From positions 3,410,001-3,474,000 of the forward strand of contig NC_014829.1 of assembly GCF_000177235.2 (NCBI RefSeq): 64,000 nt of DNA. Direction: 5' to 3'. Below the pieces are notes generated by a model. It saw only the letters and a list, made by a program, of their open reading frames with translations, did no database searches and had not been told where the DNA came from. A program made the position numbers and the translations under genes. Within the stretch, counting starts at the first letter, position 1. The number at the start of each line of letters is the position of its first letter. Below, in pieces: positions 30,484 through 40,377 of this stretch. This DNA comes from Evansella cellulosilytica DSM 2522 (GTDB lineage Bacteria > Bacillota > Bacilli > Bacillales > Salisediminibacteriaceae).

Positions 30484-31152
30484 TTAAAGGCGACTATTTT
30501 TTAAATGATATTGTAATGAAGCTACCGCAGATGGTTCATCCTTACTAACTAAGGCTTGATATATAGCATCATGCTCCTCTACAATATTGTGTTCTATTTT
30601 ACTTTCATCCTGTGCTAATGAAACTTTTAGTGCTACTTTACTAAACGCTACAAGAGGACGCCAAATGTTGAGCATTAACCGATTGTGACTCGCTTCCATT
30701 AGCAATTTATGAAATAAATAATCTTCTTCTATTGGATACTTGCCTCCAGCACATTTACTAACTGTTTGCTGAATAATATCACGCAATTTATTTAATTGAT
30801 CACTTGTAATTCTTTTACAAGCTAATCTAATTGCTTCAGTTTCTATTATATTTCTTGTTTCTACTACATCTTGCCGAGCTTTTATGTCTCGTAAAAAAAA
30901 GCTAGCTAATATTTCTGCAAGTTTATGTCCCCCAGATTCGACGATAAACGTCCCTTCTCCTTTTCTCGTCTCTATCAAGTCTAATAATTCTAGGGAGCGT
31001 AGCGCTTCCCTCACCGAAGACCTGCCGACGTTTAGCCGTTCAGCTAGTTCTCTTTCTGAAGGAAGCTTATCTCCTGGTGACAATTGATCTGCATGAATAA
31101 TTCGATCAATTTCTTTCAATATATTTAAATAAACTTTGTTCGTTTTAGACAC
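30484..31152 (-). CDS. GntR/FadR-family transcriptional regulator
   Basis: A 222-aa DNA-binding regulator. The winged helix (SERELAERLNVGRSSVREAL then RKGEGTFIV) is followed by an all-helical FCD ligand domain (about 85-220) with conserved VVETRNIIETEAIRLA, HKLLMEASHN and EEHDAIYQAL. The His/Asp set fits a metal- or carboxylate-binding FCD domain, as in LldR/PdhR/FadR. The start is probably GTG at 31152, with GGCAGGTG 9 nt upstream. It sits between malic enzyme and accD in one direction (gaps 26 and 51 bp), so it likely regulates this set, perhaps in response to an organic acid or acyl-CoA; that is inference. Confidence 0.9.
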   Translation of the reverse strand: MSKTNKVYLNILKEIDRIIHADQLSPGDKLPSERELAERLNVGRSSVREALRSLELLDLIETRKGEGTFIVESGGHKLAEILASFFLRDIKARQDVVETRNIIETEAIRLACKRITSDQLNKLRDIIQQTVSKCAGGKYPIEEDYLFHKLLMEASHNRLMLNIWRPLVAFSKVALKVSLAQDESKIEHNIVEEHDAIYQALVSKDEPSAVASLQYHLKNSRL

Positions 31153-31178
31153 TAAAAAGGGCACCTGCCTTATTATTT

Positions 31179-32417
31179 TTAACCATCTTCTATGATTGTT
31201 AGTTCTCTCGTTTTTCTTGCAACAGCTTCTGGGTCTACTTTTCTACGAGCGACACCAGTCTCCATAGCAGCTTGTGCAACACTTTTAGCAACTGCTGGTG
31301 CTACGCGGGGGTCAAATGGTGCTGGAATAACCTTGTCAGCTTCTAGGTCTTCTTCGCTCACTAAATCGGCAATAGCTTTTACTGCAGCAACCTTCATTTC
31401 TTCATTAATGTGCGTTGCGTAAACATCTAAAGCTCCGCGAAAAATCCCAGGAAAGGCAAGAACATTATTTACCTGATTTGGAAAATCGGACCTACCAGTA
31501 CCAATGACACTAGCACCCGCTTCTTTTGCATCTTCAGGCATAATTTCTGGTATTGGATTTGCCATTGCAAAGATAATAGGGTCATCATTCATACTTTGAA
31601 CCATCTCTTTACTTAAAGCTCCTTCAACAGATACTCCAATAAATACATCTGTTTCTTTAACCACGTCTTCAAGAGAGCCTTCCTTTTTACCTCGGTTAGT
31701 CACTAGTGCAAGTTCATGCTTTAAGTCATTCATCCCATATGGGCGCCCTTCATATATTGCTCCTTTAGAATCACATAATATGAAGTCCTTGCACCCCATA
31801 CTTTTTAGAAGCTTAATAATAGCAATTCCCGCTGCTCCTGCGCCATTAACAACAACCTTTATTTCTTGTAAAGATTTATTTGTTAACTTTAAGGCATTTA
31901 ATAATCCCGCTGCAGTGACTATGGCTGTTCCATGTTGATCATCATGAAAAACTGGAATATTCATTTCTTTTTTTAAGCGCTCTTCAACCTCGAAACATCT
32001 AGGTGCTGAAATATCTTCCAGATTTACTCCACCAAAAGTTGGTTCTAAAACCTTTACAGTTTCTACAATTTTCTCTACATCCGTTGTGTTTAAGCAAATT
32101 GGAAAAGCATCTACTCCTGCAAAGGATTTAAACAAAACTGCTTTCCCCTCCATCACAGGCATTGCTGCTTCAGGTCCAATATTCCCTAACCCTAACACTG
32201 CTGTACCGTCAGATACAACAGCAACCATATTTCCCTTTACAGTGTATTCATATACTGATTGGGGATCTTCAAAAATTTCTTTACAAGGTTCGGCTACTCC
32301 TGGTGAATACGCTAAAGATAAATCCTCGGAATTTCGAACAGGTACTTTTGCTCTCGTTTCTAACTTCCCCTTCTTTAACCGATGCATATGTAATGCTTCT
32401 TCACGTAGGTTCGTCAA
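31179..32417 (-). CDS. ytsJ: NADP-dependent malic enzyme (YtsJ-like)
   Basis: Oxidative decarboxylation of malate to pyruvate, producing NADPH useful for fatty acid synthesis. Conserved stretches are LAYSPGVAEPCKEI, VVSDGTAVLGLGNIGPEA, MEGKAVLFKSFAGVDAF, VFHDDQHGTAIV (metal-binding Asp pair) and VVNGAGAAGIAI (dinucleotide binding). The best start is TTG at 32417 (residues TNLREEALHMH follow), with AAGGGAGAG upstream, giving 412 aa like B. subtilis YtsJ. The frame extends to 32501 but that part is unlike the family. It heads a malic enzyme-gntR-accD-accA gene run. Confidence 0.94.
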   Translation of the reverse strand: MTNLREEALHMHRLKKGKLETRAKVPVRNSEDLSLAYSPGVAEPCKEIFEDPQSVYEYTVKGNMVAVVSDGTAVLGLGNIGPEAAMPVMEGKAVLFKSFAGVDAFPICLNTTDVEKIVETVKVLEPTFGGVNLEDISAPRCFEVEERLKKEMNIPVFHDDQHGTAIVTAAGLLNALKLTNKSLQEIKVVVNGAGAAGIAIIKLLKSMGCKDFILCDSKGAIYEGRPYGMNDLKHELALVTNRGKKEGSLEDVVKETDVFIGVSVEGALSKEMVQSMNDDPIIFAMANPIPEIMPEDAKEAGASVIGTGRSDFPNQVNNVLAFPGIFRGALDVYATHINEEMKVAAVKAIADLVSEEDLEADKVIPAPFDPRVAPAVAKSVAQAAMETGVARRKVDPEAVARKTRELTIIEDG

Positions 32418-32567
32418 TTCCAACTCTCCCTTTTTACAAAATGAAAGTGGTCTGACCACTTGAGCAACTAACATTATAACAAAATATTCTAGCTTATACA
32501 TCCCTTAATATTCTCTTATCCATCGATGTAAGCTTTAAGAATGTATTTAACCCCTGAAACTAGCTGA

Positions 32568-35500
32568 TTATTTATGACCTTTTAAATAAACATTTTCTTT
32601 TCCTAATAGACTTCTTAGTTTTAATAATAATCTCTCATCAGCAGAAACATTCCACATTTCCGATAAATGTAATGCTTTCTTTGTTCTTTCGTAAACAATA
32701 ATCACGCTTACGTTACCTGGAGACATCTCCAATTCTTTCTTTAACGCTGTTAATCCTTTTTTTTCATGTAGCGCATTAATTTTTAAATATAGCGTTGGTT
32801 CCGTCCCTTTTGCCTTCTTGGATTTCAACAAAGATATTGTTGTACACTTTTCTACAACAACCTTTCCTTCTCCTTTATGCTCTTGTACATTTCCTTGAAC
32901 AAAAACAAGTTCTCCCTTTTGGAGTTTTAAGCGGCAATCTTTATACACTTCTGGAAAGAATGTTAAATCGATCTCGCCTGTCTCATCTGATAATTGGGCA
33001 AAAGCCATCTGATCTCCTTTTTTCGTTTTAATGACTTTCACATCTTCAATCATCCCTGCTATTCGCAACGTAGACTTTTTTTCTTTCGCATCAATAACCG
33101 AAAGTCTTCCAAAGCTTTCTACAAGTGCTAACTCCGATTCAATCGGGTGCCCAGACGCATAAAAACCAAGCACTTGTTTTTCAAAGTTTAAGCGATCTTT
33201 ACTTGATAAAGGTGGAACAGACATATATTCTGGTTGTTTCACTTCTTCTATAAAAAGCTCTGTTTGGGCATTTTTTTCTTGCTCACGTAATTTTTCACCA
33301 TACTCTATTGCGTCGTCTACACTAGCTAAGAGCTGTGCTCTATCATCATGAATACAATCAAGTGCTCCTGCTACAATGAGAGCATCTAATGCTCTTTTAG
33401 GTAACAACCTAGTAGGAATACGTGCACAAAGATCAAATAAACTGTCAAAATCAGATTTTGCTCTTTCCTCTAAAATGGCCTGAACGGCTTGAACTCCAAC
33501 ATTTTTTATCGCATGTAAACCAATCCAAATGTCCTTATTTTTTATAGAAAACTGTGCTTCACTTTGTTGAATAGAAGGTGGATGAACTTTCATTCCGCTT
33601 CGCCGCGCTTCGGTAATATACTCACCTAATTTATCGTGATGATGTATCACTGATCCCATAAGCGCAGTCATAAATTCTAACTGATAATTTGCTTTTAAAT
33701 AGGCAAGGTAATAGGCGATAATACTGTATGCTACAGCATGACTTCTCGGAAAGCCGTAATCAGCAAAGCGAAGGATGAGATTGTACATTTCATTTGCTTC
33801 TTTTTCGTCATATCCTTTACTAATAGATCCTTGAACAAACTTCTGCCGTTGTTCTTCTAATACATCCCTTTTCTTTTTTCCGACAGCTCTTCTCAAAATA
33901 TCCGCTTCTCCAAGAGAAAAACCAGCCATTTTAGAAGCAATTTGCATGATTTGTTCCTGATAAATTAGAACTCCATATGTAGGCGATAAAATCTCCTCAA
34001 GAGAAGGATGTGGATATGTCACCTTCTCTTCTTTATGGAGTCTTCGTATATATACAGGAATATTTTCCATCGGTCCTGGACGATATAAAGCATTTACAGC
34101 GACAATGTCTTCAAACTCTGTAGGCTTTAATCTCTTCAAAACACTTCTCATACCAGTAGATTCTAGCTGAAATACACCACTCGTTTGCCCTTTACCTAGT
34201 AAAGTAAAGGTGTTAACGTCATGAAAAGGGATGTTATTTAACTCTATATCGATGTGTTGTTGGTTATGAATGAGCTTTAAAATTTGCTCAATGAAGCTTA
34301 AATTTCTTAGACCGAGAAAGTCCATTTTTAACAAACCAATATCTTCAATGTCGCCCATTGGAAATTGAGTTAAATACATCTCATCGTTCCCAATCTGGAG
34401 TGGGACAACATTGGTTAATGGTTCTTTACTCATTACTATTCCAGCAGCATGAATAGAAGAATGTCTAGGAAGTCCCTCGACCTCTTTCGCAATCGTAAAT
34501 AGCTCTGCCACCTTCTCTTCACTCTCTATCATTCCCTGTAATACAGTTGATTCTTTCAAAGCATTTTCTAGCGTGATGTTCGGTCTAGACGGTATACTTT
34601 TAGAAATTTTATCAATGATAGGTAGTTCAATACCTAAAACTCGTCCGACATCACGTATCGCAGCTTTTGCTGCTAACGTCCCAAATGTGATTATTTGTGC
34701 AACATGTGTCCTCCCGTATTTCTCTTTTACGTAGCGGATTACTTCATCTCTACGATTATCTGGAAAATCAATATCTATATCTGGCATCGAAATTCTTTCT
34801 CTATTTAAAAAACGCTCAAAAATGAGACCATATTTCATTGGATCAACATTTGTTATTTTAAGTACATATGCAACAATTGATCCTGCAGAGGAGCCTCGAC
34901 CTGGCCCAGTTAATATTTTTTTCTCATGGGCATATCTCATAAAGTCTGCAACAATTAAAAAGTAGTCCTCATATTTCATTTCAGAGATGACTTCTAGTTC
35001 ATAATCTAGTCTTTTCCATGTCTCTTCCGATGGATTTTCATAGCGTTCTTGAATACCCTTATAACATAATTCACGCAAGTATTCAGTAGCTGTTGTTTCG
35101 TTCGGAAGAGGAAAATGAGGTAGAATCATATTCCCTAATTCAATTTTTACGTTACATTTATCGGCTACCCTTAGTGTATTGCGACTTGCCTCTCCATCCT
35201 TTTTAAAAAGGTGATGCATTTCATCGATTGATTTTAAATAGTATTCAGAAGATGAGTAATCATGAGGTAGTTCATCAAGCTTAATACCTAAACGTATCGA
35301 TTGTATTGCCCGATGCGCATCATGCTGCTCCTTATGTGTAAAATGAATATGGTTACTCGCTATGACTCGTATTGCATCTTCTTTTCCTTTAAGCCAATTG
35401 GATATAGCTAGAAGTTTCTCTCGTTCCTCTTGGCGCCAATGATTTTGCAATTCTAAAAAGACATTTTCTTTCCCAAAAATACTTTGTAGCCATTCAAAAT

Positions 35501-35954
35501 GTTGAAGGGCACTCGCATCTTGTTTGTCATATATGTATTGTTGAACTAACCCCTCCGCAAAGGGAGAGATAGCGATCACACCGTTACTGTTAGCCTGTAA
35601 TTCCTCATAAGTTACGTATGGACCAAAGCTTGACGACTTTTCCTGTGCTCTCGTCGTAAGCCTAATAAGTGATTGGTAGCCTTCATTATTTTCCGCTAAA
35701 AATAAAAGTCGGTGATGATCCTTTTTTACTTCGTCTTGGTTTTTGACATATGCCAATTCAACACCAATAATCGGTTTTATATTATTTTTTAGACAAGCTT
35801 TATAAAAAGGAATGACACCATACATGGCATCTATATCTGTTATAGCTAACGCCTCATATCCTAAGTGTTTTGCTTGTTTTACTAATTCTTCTAATTTACC
35901 CGTACTTCTTAAAAGACTATATTCACTATGAACATGAAGATGTACAAAAGACAT
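32568..35954 (-). CDS. dnaE: DNA polymerase III alpha subunit DnaE
   Basis: C-family polymerase; in Bacillus it extends RNA primers at the fork before handing off to PolC. Of its 1128 aa, the N-terminal PHP domain starts FVHLHVHSEYSLLRSTGKLE. The palm has PDIDIDFPDNRRDEVI with the catalytic Asp residues. A tandem helix-hairpin-helix lies near 790-850, and an OB fold near 930-1010 (LRIAGMIEDVKVIKTKKGDQ). The ATG at 35954 follows GGGGG. It is divergent from ytrH. Confidence 0.97.
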   Translation of the reverse strand: MSFVHLHVHSEYSLLRSTGKLEELVKQAKHLGYEALAITDIDAMYGVIPFYKACLKNNIKPIIGVELAYVKNQDEVKKDHHRLLFLAENNEGYQSLIRLTTRAQEKSSSFGPYVTYEELQANSNGVIAISPFAEGLVQQYIYDKQDASALQHFEWLQSIFGKENVFLELQNHWRQEEREKLLAISNWLKGKEDAIRVIASNHIHFTHKEQHDAHRAIQSIRLGIKLDELPHDYSSSEYYLKSIDEMHHLFKKDGEASRNTLRVADKCNVKIELGNMILPHFPLPNETTATEYLRELCYKGIQERYENPSEETWKRLDYELEVISEMKYEDYFLIVADFMRYAHEKKILTGPGRGSSAGSIVAYVLKITNVDPMKYGLIFERFLNRERISMPDIDIDFPDNRRDEVIRYVKEKYGRTHVAQIITFGTLAAKAAIRDVGRVLGIELPIIDKISKSIPSRPNITLENALKESTVLQGMIESEEKVAELFTIAKEVEGLPRHSSIHAAGIVMSKEPLTNVVPLQIGNDEMYLTQFPMGDIEDIGLLKMDFLGLRNLSFIEQILKLIHNQQHIDIELNNIPFHDVNTFTLLGKGQTSGVFQLESTGMRSVLKRLKPTEFEDIVAVNALYRPGPMENIPVYIRRLHKEEKVTYPHPSLEEILSPTYGVLIYQEQIMQIASKMAGFSLGEADILRRAVGKKKRDVLEEQRQKFVQGSISKGYDEKEANEMYNLILRFADYGFPRSHAVAYSIIAYYLAYLKANYQLEFMTALMGSVIHHHDKLGEYITEARRSGMKVHPPSIQQSEAQFSIKNKDIWIGLHAIKNVGVQAVQAILEERAKSDFDSLFDLCARIPTRLLPKRALDALIVAGALDCIHDDRAQLLASVDDAIEYGEKLREQEKNAQTELFIEEVKQPEYMSVPPLSSKDRLNFEKQVLGFYASGHPIESELALVESFGRLSVIDAKEKKSTLRIAGMIEDVKVIKTKKGDQMAFAQLSDETGEIDLTFFPEVYKDCRLKLQKGELVFVQGNVQEHKGEGKVVVEKCTTISLLKSKKAKGTEPTLYLKINALHEKKGLTALKKELEMSPGNVSVIIVYERTKKALHLSEMWNVSADERLLLKLRSLLGKENVYLKGHK

Positions 35955-36177
35955 CGCTGTTCCCCCTCATTCTGGAGAATATTTTATAATTTCATTGTAA
36001 CGGAAACACTTGTTCTTTTCACTTTTTTTATGCATCAAATTTTCTAGCAACTCTTCCAAAACTGAGATTTTCTAGACGTATAGATTACGTTTTTTTAAAA
36101 TATCAAATGTACTTTGCATATCTTCACTACTTTGTCCATAAAAATGTACAAAGAGGTTGGCAAAGGAGGAGCAAGAA

Positions 36178-36510
36178 ATGGATAAAGATTTCCTGGCAAC
36201 ATTAGTTATTGACTATTTTGTTGCGTTCGGAGTAATAATTGGAGGAACAATTGTTGGTGGTATAGGTGCCTACTTAATTGGTAAGCCTCCTCTTTCCATC
36301 ATGTATGATTTATCCTCAAGCTTAAAAATCTGGGCACTTGTAGCTGCAATTGGTGGTACCTTTGATGCTATCTCTAGCCTAGAAAGAGGTATATTCGAAG
36401 GAACGCATAGCGATATTTTTAAAACACTAATGATGATTTTTGCAGCTTTAAGTGGTGCGCACTCTGGTAGTGTCATCATTCAATGGATTACTCAGGAGGG
36501 GTCGGGATGA
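36178..36510 (+). CDS. ytrH: Sporulation membrane protein YtrH
   Basis: A 110-aa small membrane protein with three likely helices (FLATLVIDYFVAFGVIIGG, GTIVGGIGAYLIG region, and a Gly/Ala-rich C-terminal one). It is produced in the mother cell under SigE control in B. subtilis and needed for efficient spore formation. The start is ATG at 36178 with AAAGGAGG 7 nt upstream; a TTG at 36157 precedes that site and is excluded. Its stop overlaps the ytrI start (ATGA), showing translational coupling. Confidence 0.9.
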   Translation: MDKDFLATLVIDYFVAFGVIIGGTIVGGIGAYLIGKPPLSIMYDLSSSLKIWALVAAIGGTFDAISSLERGIFEGTHSDIFKTLMMIFAALSGAHSGSVIIQWITQEGSG

Positions 36511-37010
36511 GAATCCCCCCTCTTTATCATGATAAGAGCTGGCAACGTTTTTTTGCCGGCGTTATTTTAGGTATGATCATCGGTTGGTTTTTCTTTATTC
36601 ACAATTTTGGCTCCATCCATGAAAATTTAGTGCTTGAAATAAATAAACAAAAAACGACGATTGAAAACCAAGAAGATACGATTGAAAATTTACGTAAGGA
36701 GCAAGATGAAAGGAACAATGATATTAAGCAGAGCTTAACGATTCAAGACGTTAGCATTAAATTTGTAAATGAAGAAGATATAAAAATAAGTGAACTAACG
36801 CTCCATCAGCTAAGAAGCGAGGTGGAAAAGGAATTAGAACGCGTTCGTAATAAAGATATTGAGACGGTAGCAGGCTCAAAAGAACTCCTTTTAGGTATGG
36901 TCGAGAATAAACAGTTTGTTACGCCATCACAGAGCTATCAACTGATCGTAGAACAATTAGTTTTATATACGACGCTTGAGATGAATTTGAGAATTGAAAA
37001 GGTAGATTAA
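36507..37010 (+). CDS. ytrI: Sporulation membrane protein YtrI
   Basis: A 167-aa protein with one N-terminal transmembrane helix (FFAGVILGMIIGWFFFI), then a coiled coil (about 45-75, LEINKQKTTIENQEDTIENL) and a soluble C-terminal domain. It works with YtrH in sporulation. The start is ATG at 36507, in ATGA overlap with ytrH, with AGGAGG 7 nt upstream. Followed by repeat A3. Confidence 0.9.
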   Translation: MRIPPLYHDKSWQRFFAGVILGMIIGWFFFIHNFGSIHENLVLEINKQKTTIENQEDTIENLRKEQDERNNDIKQSLTIQDVSIKFVNEEDIKISELTLHQLRSEVEKELERVRNKDIETVAGSKELLLGMVENKQFVTPSQSYQLIVEQLVLYTTLEMNLRIEKVD

Positions 37011-37016
37011 GAAATA

Positions 37017-37063
37017 AGAGAGGAAGGCTCAAAAGGTTAAATGTCTATCTTTTGAGTCTTCCC
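37017..37063. repeat. Family A-related hairpin, copy 3 (ytrI 3' end)
   Basis: AGAGGAAGGCTCAAAAGG and CTTTTGAGTCTTCCCCT form a stem with some G-T pairs. The arms keep the CTCAAAAGG/CTTTTGAGTC core but not TTGAC. A partly matching right half recurs at 40225-40260 upstream of ytkL's terminator. Confidence 0.65.
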
Positions 37064-37154
37064 CTATGCAGCGAAAGAAGGTAGGAGCGGTCACCAGAAA
37101 CTATCACTTATATCTCTGTTTCATATAGTGTGCGAGTAAATTTGTATAACCACT

Positions 37155-38096
37155 CTATTCATAAGCCTCACAAAGTGAGTCTAATTCAGCTATCACTTCG
37201 TCTGTCTCTTCCCACGCCTTTACTTGAGCACCAGATGCTAACGGGTGTCCACCACCATGATAACGTTCTGCCAGCTTATTAATAACAGGACCTTTTGAGC
37301 GTAACCTCACTCGGATAATGTCTTCCTCTTCTACAAAGAAAACCCATGCTTTAATCCCTTTTAATGTAGAGAAAGAATTGACAATACTTGCTGCTTCTTT
37401 AGAAGTAACTTGAAATTTTTCAAGCGTCTCCTTAGTCAAATAAACGACACCTGCACCTGATTCTCTTAGCTTTAATTCAGATAATACATAACCTTCTAAG
37501 CGGAGTATAGGTAATGTCGTTTCATACATTGCATCATGCAGTTGTTCTCTTGAGAACCCCTTTTTTATTAGCTTACCAGCCCACATAAACGTCCTCTCCG
37601 TTGTATTAGGGAATTTAAATCTCCCCGTATCACCGATCATTCCAGCATATAATAATCTTGCCGCCTCTTCTGATATTTGAGCGCCATCTTTCTCAAATTC
37701 AATGAATAGCTCACAAATCATTTCACTCGTTGAACTTGCTGTTTCATCGACCCATGCAATATCACCATACACATCAACCTCTGGATGATGATCTATTTTA
37801 ATTAAAAAAGCACCATTTCGATAACGTTCATCATCAATTCGTTCTCTATTAGCTGTATCACATACAATGACTAACGAGCGTGCGAACGTTTCATCAGTTA
37901 CATTATCCATTTGAGTTAAAAACTGTAATGACTTTTCATGTTCCCCTACAATATAAACCTTTTTATTTGGAAAGTGAGTTTTTATTAACTCCTTCAGTGC
38001 CCCTTGACTGCCATAAGCATCTGGATCAGGCCGCACGTGACGATGAATGATAATTGAATCCCATTCTTTAATTTTTTCAAAGATGATATCTTTCAT
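37155..38096 (-). CDS. nrnA: NanoRNase / pAp phosphatase NrnA
   Basis: DHH-family phosphoesterase that degrades oligoribonucleotides of a few nucleotides and dephosphorylates pAp. DHH motif IKIDHHPEVD with earlier HRHVRPDPDAYGSQ and VCDTANRERID; the C-terminal DHHA1 domain ends GGGHPLASGAQV. The start is ATG at 38096 (GAGG 6 nt upstream), giving 313 aa, the B. subtilis length; the ATG at 38108 has no ribosome binding site. Divergent from ytpI. Confidence 0.95.
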   Translation of the reverse strand: MKDIIFEKIKEWDSIIIHRHVRPDPDAYGSQGALKELIKTHFPNKKVYIVGEHEKSLQFLTQMDNVTDETFARSLVIVCDTANRERIDDERYRNGAFLIKIDHHPEVDVYGDIAWVDETASSTSEMICELFIEFEKDGAQISEEAARLLYAGMIGDTGRFKFPNTTERTFMWAGKLIKKGFSREQLHDAMYETTLPILRLEGYVLSELKLRESGAGVVYLTKETLEKFQVTSKEAASIVNSFSTLKGIKAWVFFVEEEDIIRVRLRSKGPVINKLAERYHGGGHPLASGAQVKAWEETDEVIAELDSLCEAYE

Positions 38097-38396
38097 TTTA
38101 TCCCTCATATCTTTTTAAGTTTGTTTTTTTGTTTAGGCTGTTTTCGTAAAAATTGTTGCTTTTTTCAGATTGGTGAAACGAAAGGTGGCGACTAGTACAG
38201 CCAAAGATATAAATATTATTAAAAACACAATCTATGCGAAAAAAGCCTTTGTTTAAATCACTATATATTTTATTATTATTTGCAAATTGTTATTAACATC
38301 CTTGGATTTTTCTTTATTTTTATGCTACTTTACTAGAGAAAGAAAAAACGTAGCACTATATAGATTGTTTAGTGTGGTAAAAAGGAGCACTTCACT

Positions 38397-38702
38397 ATGG
38401 TATTAGTCATGATTATTGTTGTTTCATTAGTACTTTTTGTTTACTATAAAGTTCAACAAACGAAAGGTAGAGGGCCTATGGAAAAGTATTGGTACTCCTC
38501 TAAAGGAAGTATTGCCATCGGCATATTCTTCATTTCGTTTGGAATTAACTCTTACAATAGCCTCGGTTCACAAGTTGCTGCTATTGTTGCATTAGTATTT
38601 GTAATCTTTGGCCTTGTTAATGTGATCTTTGGCTTTAAACAATATAGAACATTTCTTCCTTTAGCAAGAGAAGAAGTAGAACAATTAAGTAAATCAGAAT
38701 AA
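38397..38702 (+). CDS. ytpI: YtpI family membrane protein
   Basis: A 101-aa protein with three hydrophobic helices (VLVMIIVVSLVLFVYYKVQ, SIAIGIFFISFGINSYN, AIVALVFVIFGLVNVIFGF) and a charged C-terminal tail, fitting YtpI, an uncharacterised Bacillus family found at this locus. The ATG at 38397 has AAAGGAG 9 nt upstream. It is monocistronic, ending at a shared terminator. The 300-bp gap upstream, shared with nrnA, is AT-rich and must contain divergent promoters, none of which I can choose. Confidence 0.85.
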   Translation: MVLVMIIVVSLVLFVYYKVQQTKGRGPMEKYWYSSKGSIAIGIFFISFGINSYNSLGSQVAAIVALVFVIFGLVNVIFGFKQYRTFLPLAREEVEQLSKSE

Positions 38703-38707
38703 GTGGA

Positions 38708-38744
38708 AAGGTGTCCTAAAGGGTTACTCCTTTTACGACACCTT
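38708..38744. terminator. Terminator between ytpI and ytoI
   Basis: AAGGTGTCctAAAGG pairs with CCTTTtacGACACCTT; it lies between convergent genes and probably serves both directions, though T-runs are short. Confidence 0.7.
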
Positions 38745-38774
38745 GCATTTCAATGATAGTATTATGTAGAAGAC

Positions 38775-40082
38775 TTATCTGTCAATTAATTGAGCCATTA
38801 ACATCGCTTTGCCAACAATTTGTCCATCGTGAAAAATTTCAACATCTACCTTCCCAAATTTTCGTCCTACCTCTAATACCTTTGGATATATTTTTATTTT
38901 GCTATCTATTTGTACTGGCTTAATAAAAAATAACGTAATGTTTTCTACTACTAAATCACCTTTCTTATATTTTCTCAATACTCTACTTCCTGCTTCTGTT
39001 ACAATCGTCGTAATTACCCCATAAGATATTGTTCCTAAATGATTGGTCATTTGTGGGTTTACTTCCAGTTGGAAGCAATGTTCCTGTGATGTCGATACAT
39101 CATCAAAATGACGCGTTACAAGGTCTTCAATTGTATCTCCTACTTGAGGCTGTCTTTGTAGCATTTGTAACGCTTTTAGAACGTCTTGACGGCTTATAAT
39201 TCCTAATAACCTCTTTCCGCTATCAATGACCGGTAATATTTCAATACCTTCCCAAACCATTCTGTGTGCTGCAGAAGCTACTGAAGTTTGGCTCGTTACA
39301 GTGATGGGCTGTTTCGTCATTACTTTCTCTACTTCTATAAAGGGACTTACCCCCATTACGTCCTTTGCAGTCACAATCCCTTGTATTTTCAGATTATCAT
39401 CTACAACTGGATAACGACTATGCCCTGTACGATTATTAAGTTCGTGCCACTTTTCAATCGTATGTGAAGTAGTCATATAAACGGTATCGTCTAGGTGTGT
39501 CAAAATGTCCTCCACTAGAACAATTTCTTTTTTAATTAATTGATCATAAATAGCTCTATTTATCATTGCCGCTACTGTAAAGGTATCATAAGAGGTAGAG
39601 ATAATAGGAAGTTCTAATTCATCTGCTAATTGCTTCACATGTTCACTCGTGTCAAATCCACCAGTGATTAGCACTGCTGATCCTTCCTCCAATGCTAACT
39701 TATGTACTTCTTCTCTATTACCAACGATTAATAAGTTTCCGGCATCAACATAACGCATCATGGCATCTGCTTTCATGGCACCAATAACAAATTTGTTGAG
39801 CGTTTTATATAGACCATTACGCCCGCCAAGTACTTGTCCATCGACAATGTTTATCACTTCTGCGTATGTTAATCTTTCTATGTTTTCCTTCTGCTTTTTT
39901 TCAATTCTAATCGTACCGACTCGTTCTATTGTACTTACTAACCCTTGATTTTCCGCATCTTTAATCGCTCTATACGCTGTACCTTCACTCACTTGTAGTG
40001 CTTTTGCTATTTGACGTACTGAAATTTTATTCCCTACTTCTAATGATGCTATATGCTGTAATATTTGTTCGTGCTTAGTCAT
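38775..40082 (-). CDS. ytoI: CBS/DRTGG/hot-dog domain regulator YtoI
   Basis: A 435-aa multidomain protein with an N-terminal helix-turn-helix (ISVRQIAKALQVSEGTAYRAI), a DRTGG domain (about 70-180, LAEELELPIISTSYDTF-like), two CBS domains (about 195-310), then a C-terminal 4HBT-like thioesterase domain (about 330-435). Such proteins probably sense an adenosyl ligand or acyl-CoA. Function unproven; the architecture is conserved in Bacillus. In DNA-binding terms it could be a transcription factor. It is alone between two terminators. Confidence 0.88.
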   Translation of the reverse strand: MTKHEQILQHIASLEVGNKISVRQIAKALQVSEGTAYRAIKDAENQGLVSTIERVGTIRIEKKQKENIERLTYAEVINIVDGQVLGGRNGLYKTLNKFVIGAMKADAMMRYVDAGNLLIVGNREEVHKLALEEGSAVLITGGFDTSEHVKQLADELELPIISTSYDTFTVAAMINRAIYDQLIKKEIVLVEDILTHLDDTVYMTTSHTIEKWHELNNRTGHSRYPVVDDNLKIQGIVTAKDVMGVSPFIEVEKVMTKQPITVTSQTSVASAAHRMVWEGIEILPVIDSGKRLLGIISRQDVLKALQMLQRQPQVGDTIEDLVTRHFDDVSTSQEHCFQLEVNPQMTNHLGTISYGVITTIVTEAGSRVLRKYKKGDLVVENITLFFIKPVQIDSKIKIYPKVLEVGRKFGKVDVEIFHDGQIVGKAMLMAQLIDR

Positions 40083-40214
40083 TGAGCACTCACTTCCTTT
40101 ATCTAAAAATCTGTTTTAATCGTTCCCGACTATCTGTATTAATACAATTATAATCATGTCAGACTTCTACTTCAATACTATAAACAGCTTTTTATTACAA
40201 AAATTATCAGCTTG

Positions 40215-40260
40215 GAAAGATAGCACATCTTTTGGCTCTTCACCTATGTAGTTAAAGGTA
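40215..40260. repeat. Degenerate half of family A (copy 8)
   Basis: ATCTTTTGGCTCTTCACC at 40228-40246, followed by TATGTAGTTAAAGGTAGG, matches the right half of copy 3 at 37047-37085 (TATCTTTTGAGTCTTCCCCT, then ATGCAGCGAAAGAAGGTAGG). There is no matching left arm, so it looks like a decayed copy. Confidence 0.45.
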
Positions 40261-40286
40261 GGTTTATTTTCTCCCCTCTGACCATA

Positions 40287-40336
40287 AAAAAGCTCAAGGA
40301 ATGATGACAAATCAAATCACCATTTTACCTTGAGCA
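40287..40336 (-). terminator. Terminator of ytkL
   Basis: GCTCAAGG and CCTTGAGC, with inner AATGGTGA/TCATCATT pairing, are followed on the minus strand by TTTTTTATGG, just after the ytkL stop. Confidence 0.75.
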
Positions 40337-40377
40337 GAACTAATCACGATTTTTCACTAAGAGAATTAATGCTCTCT

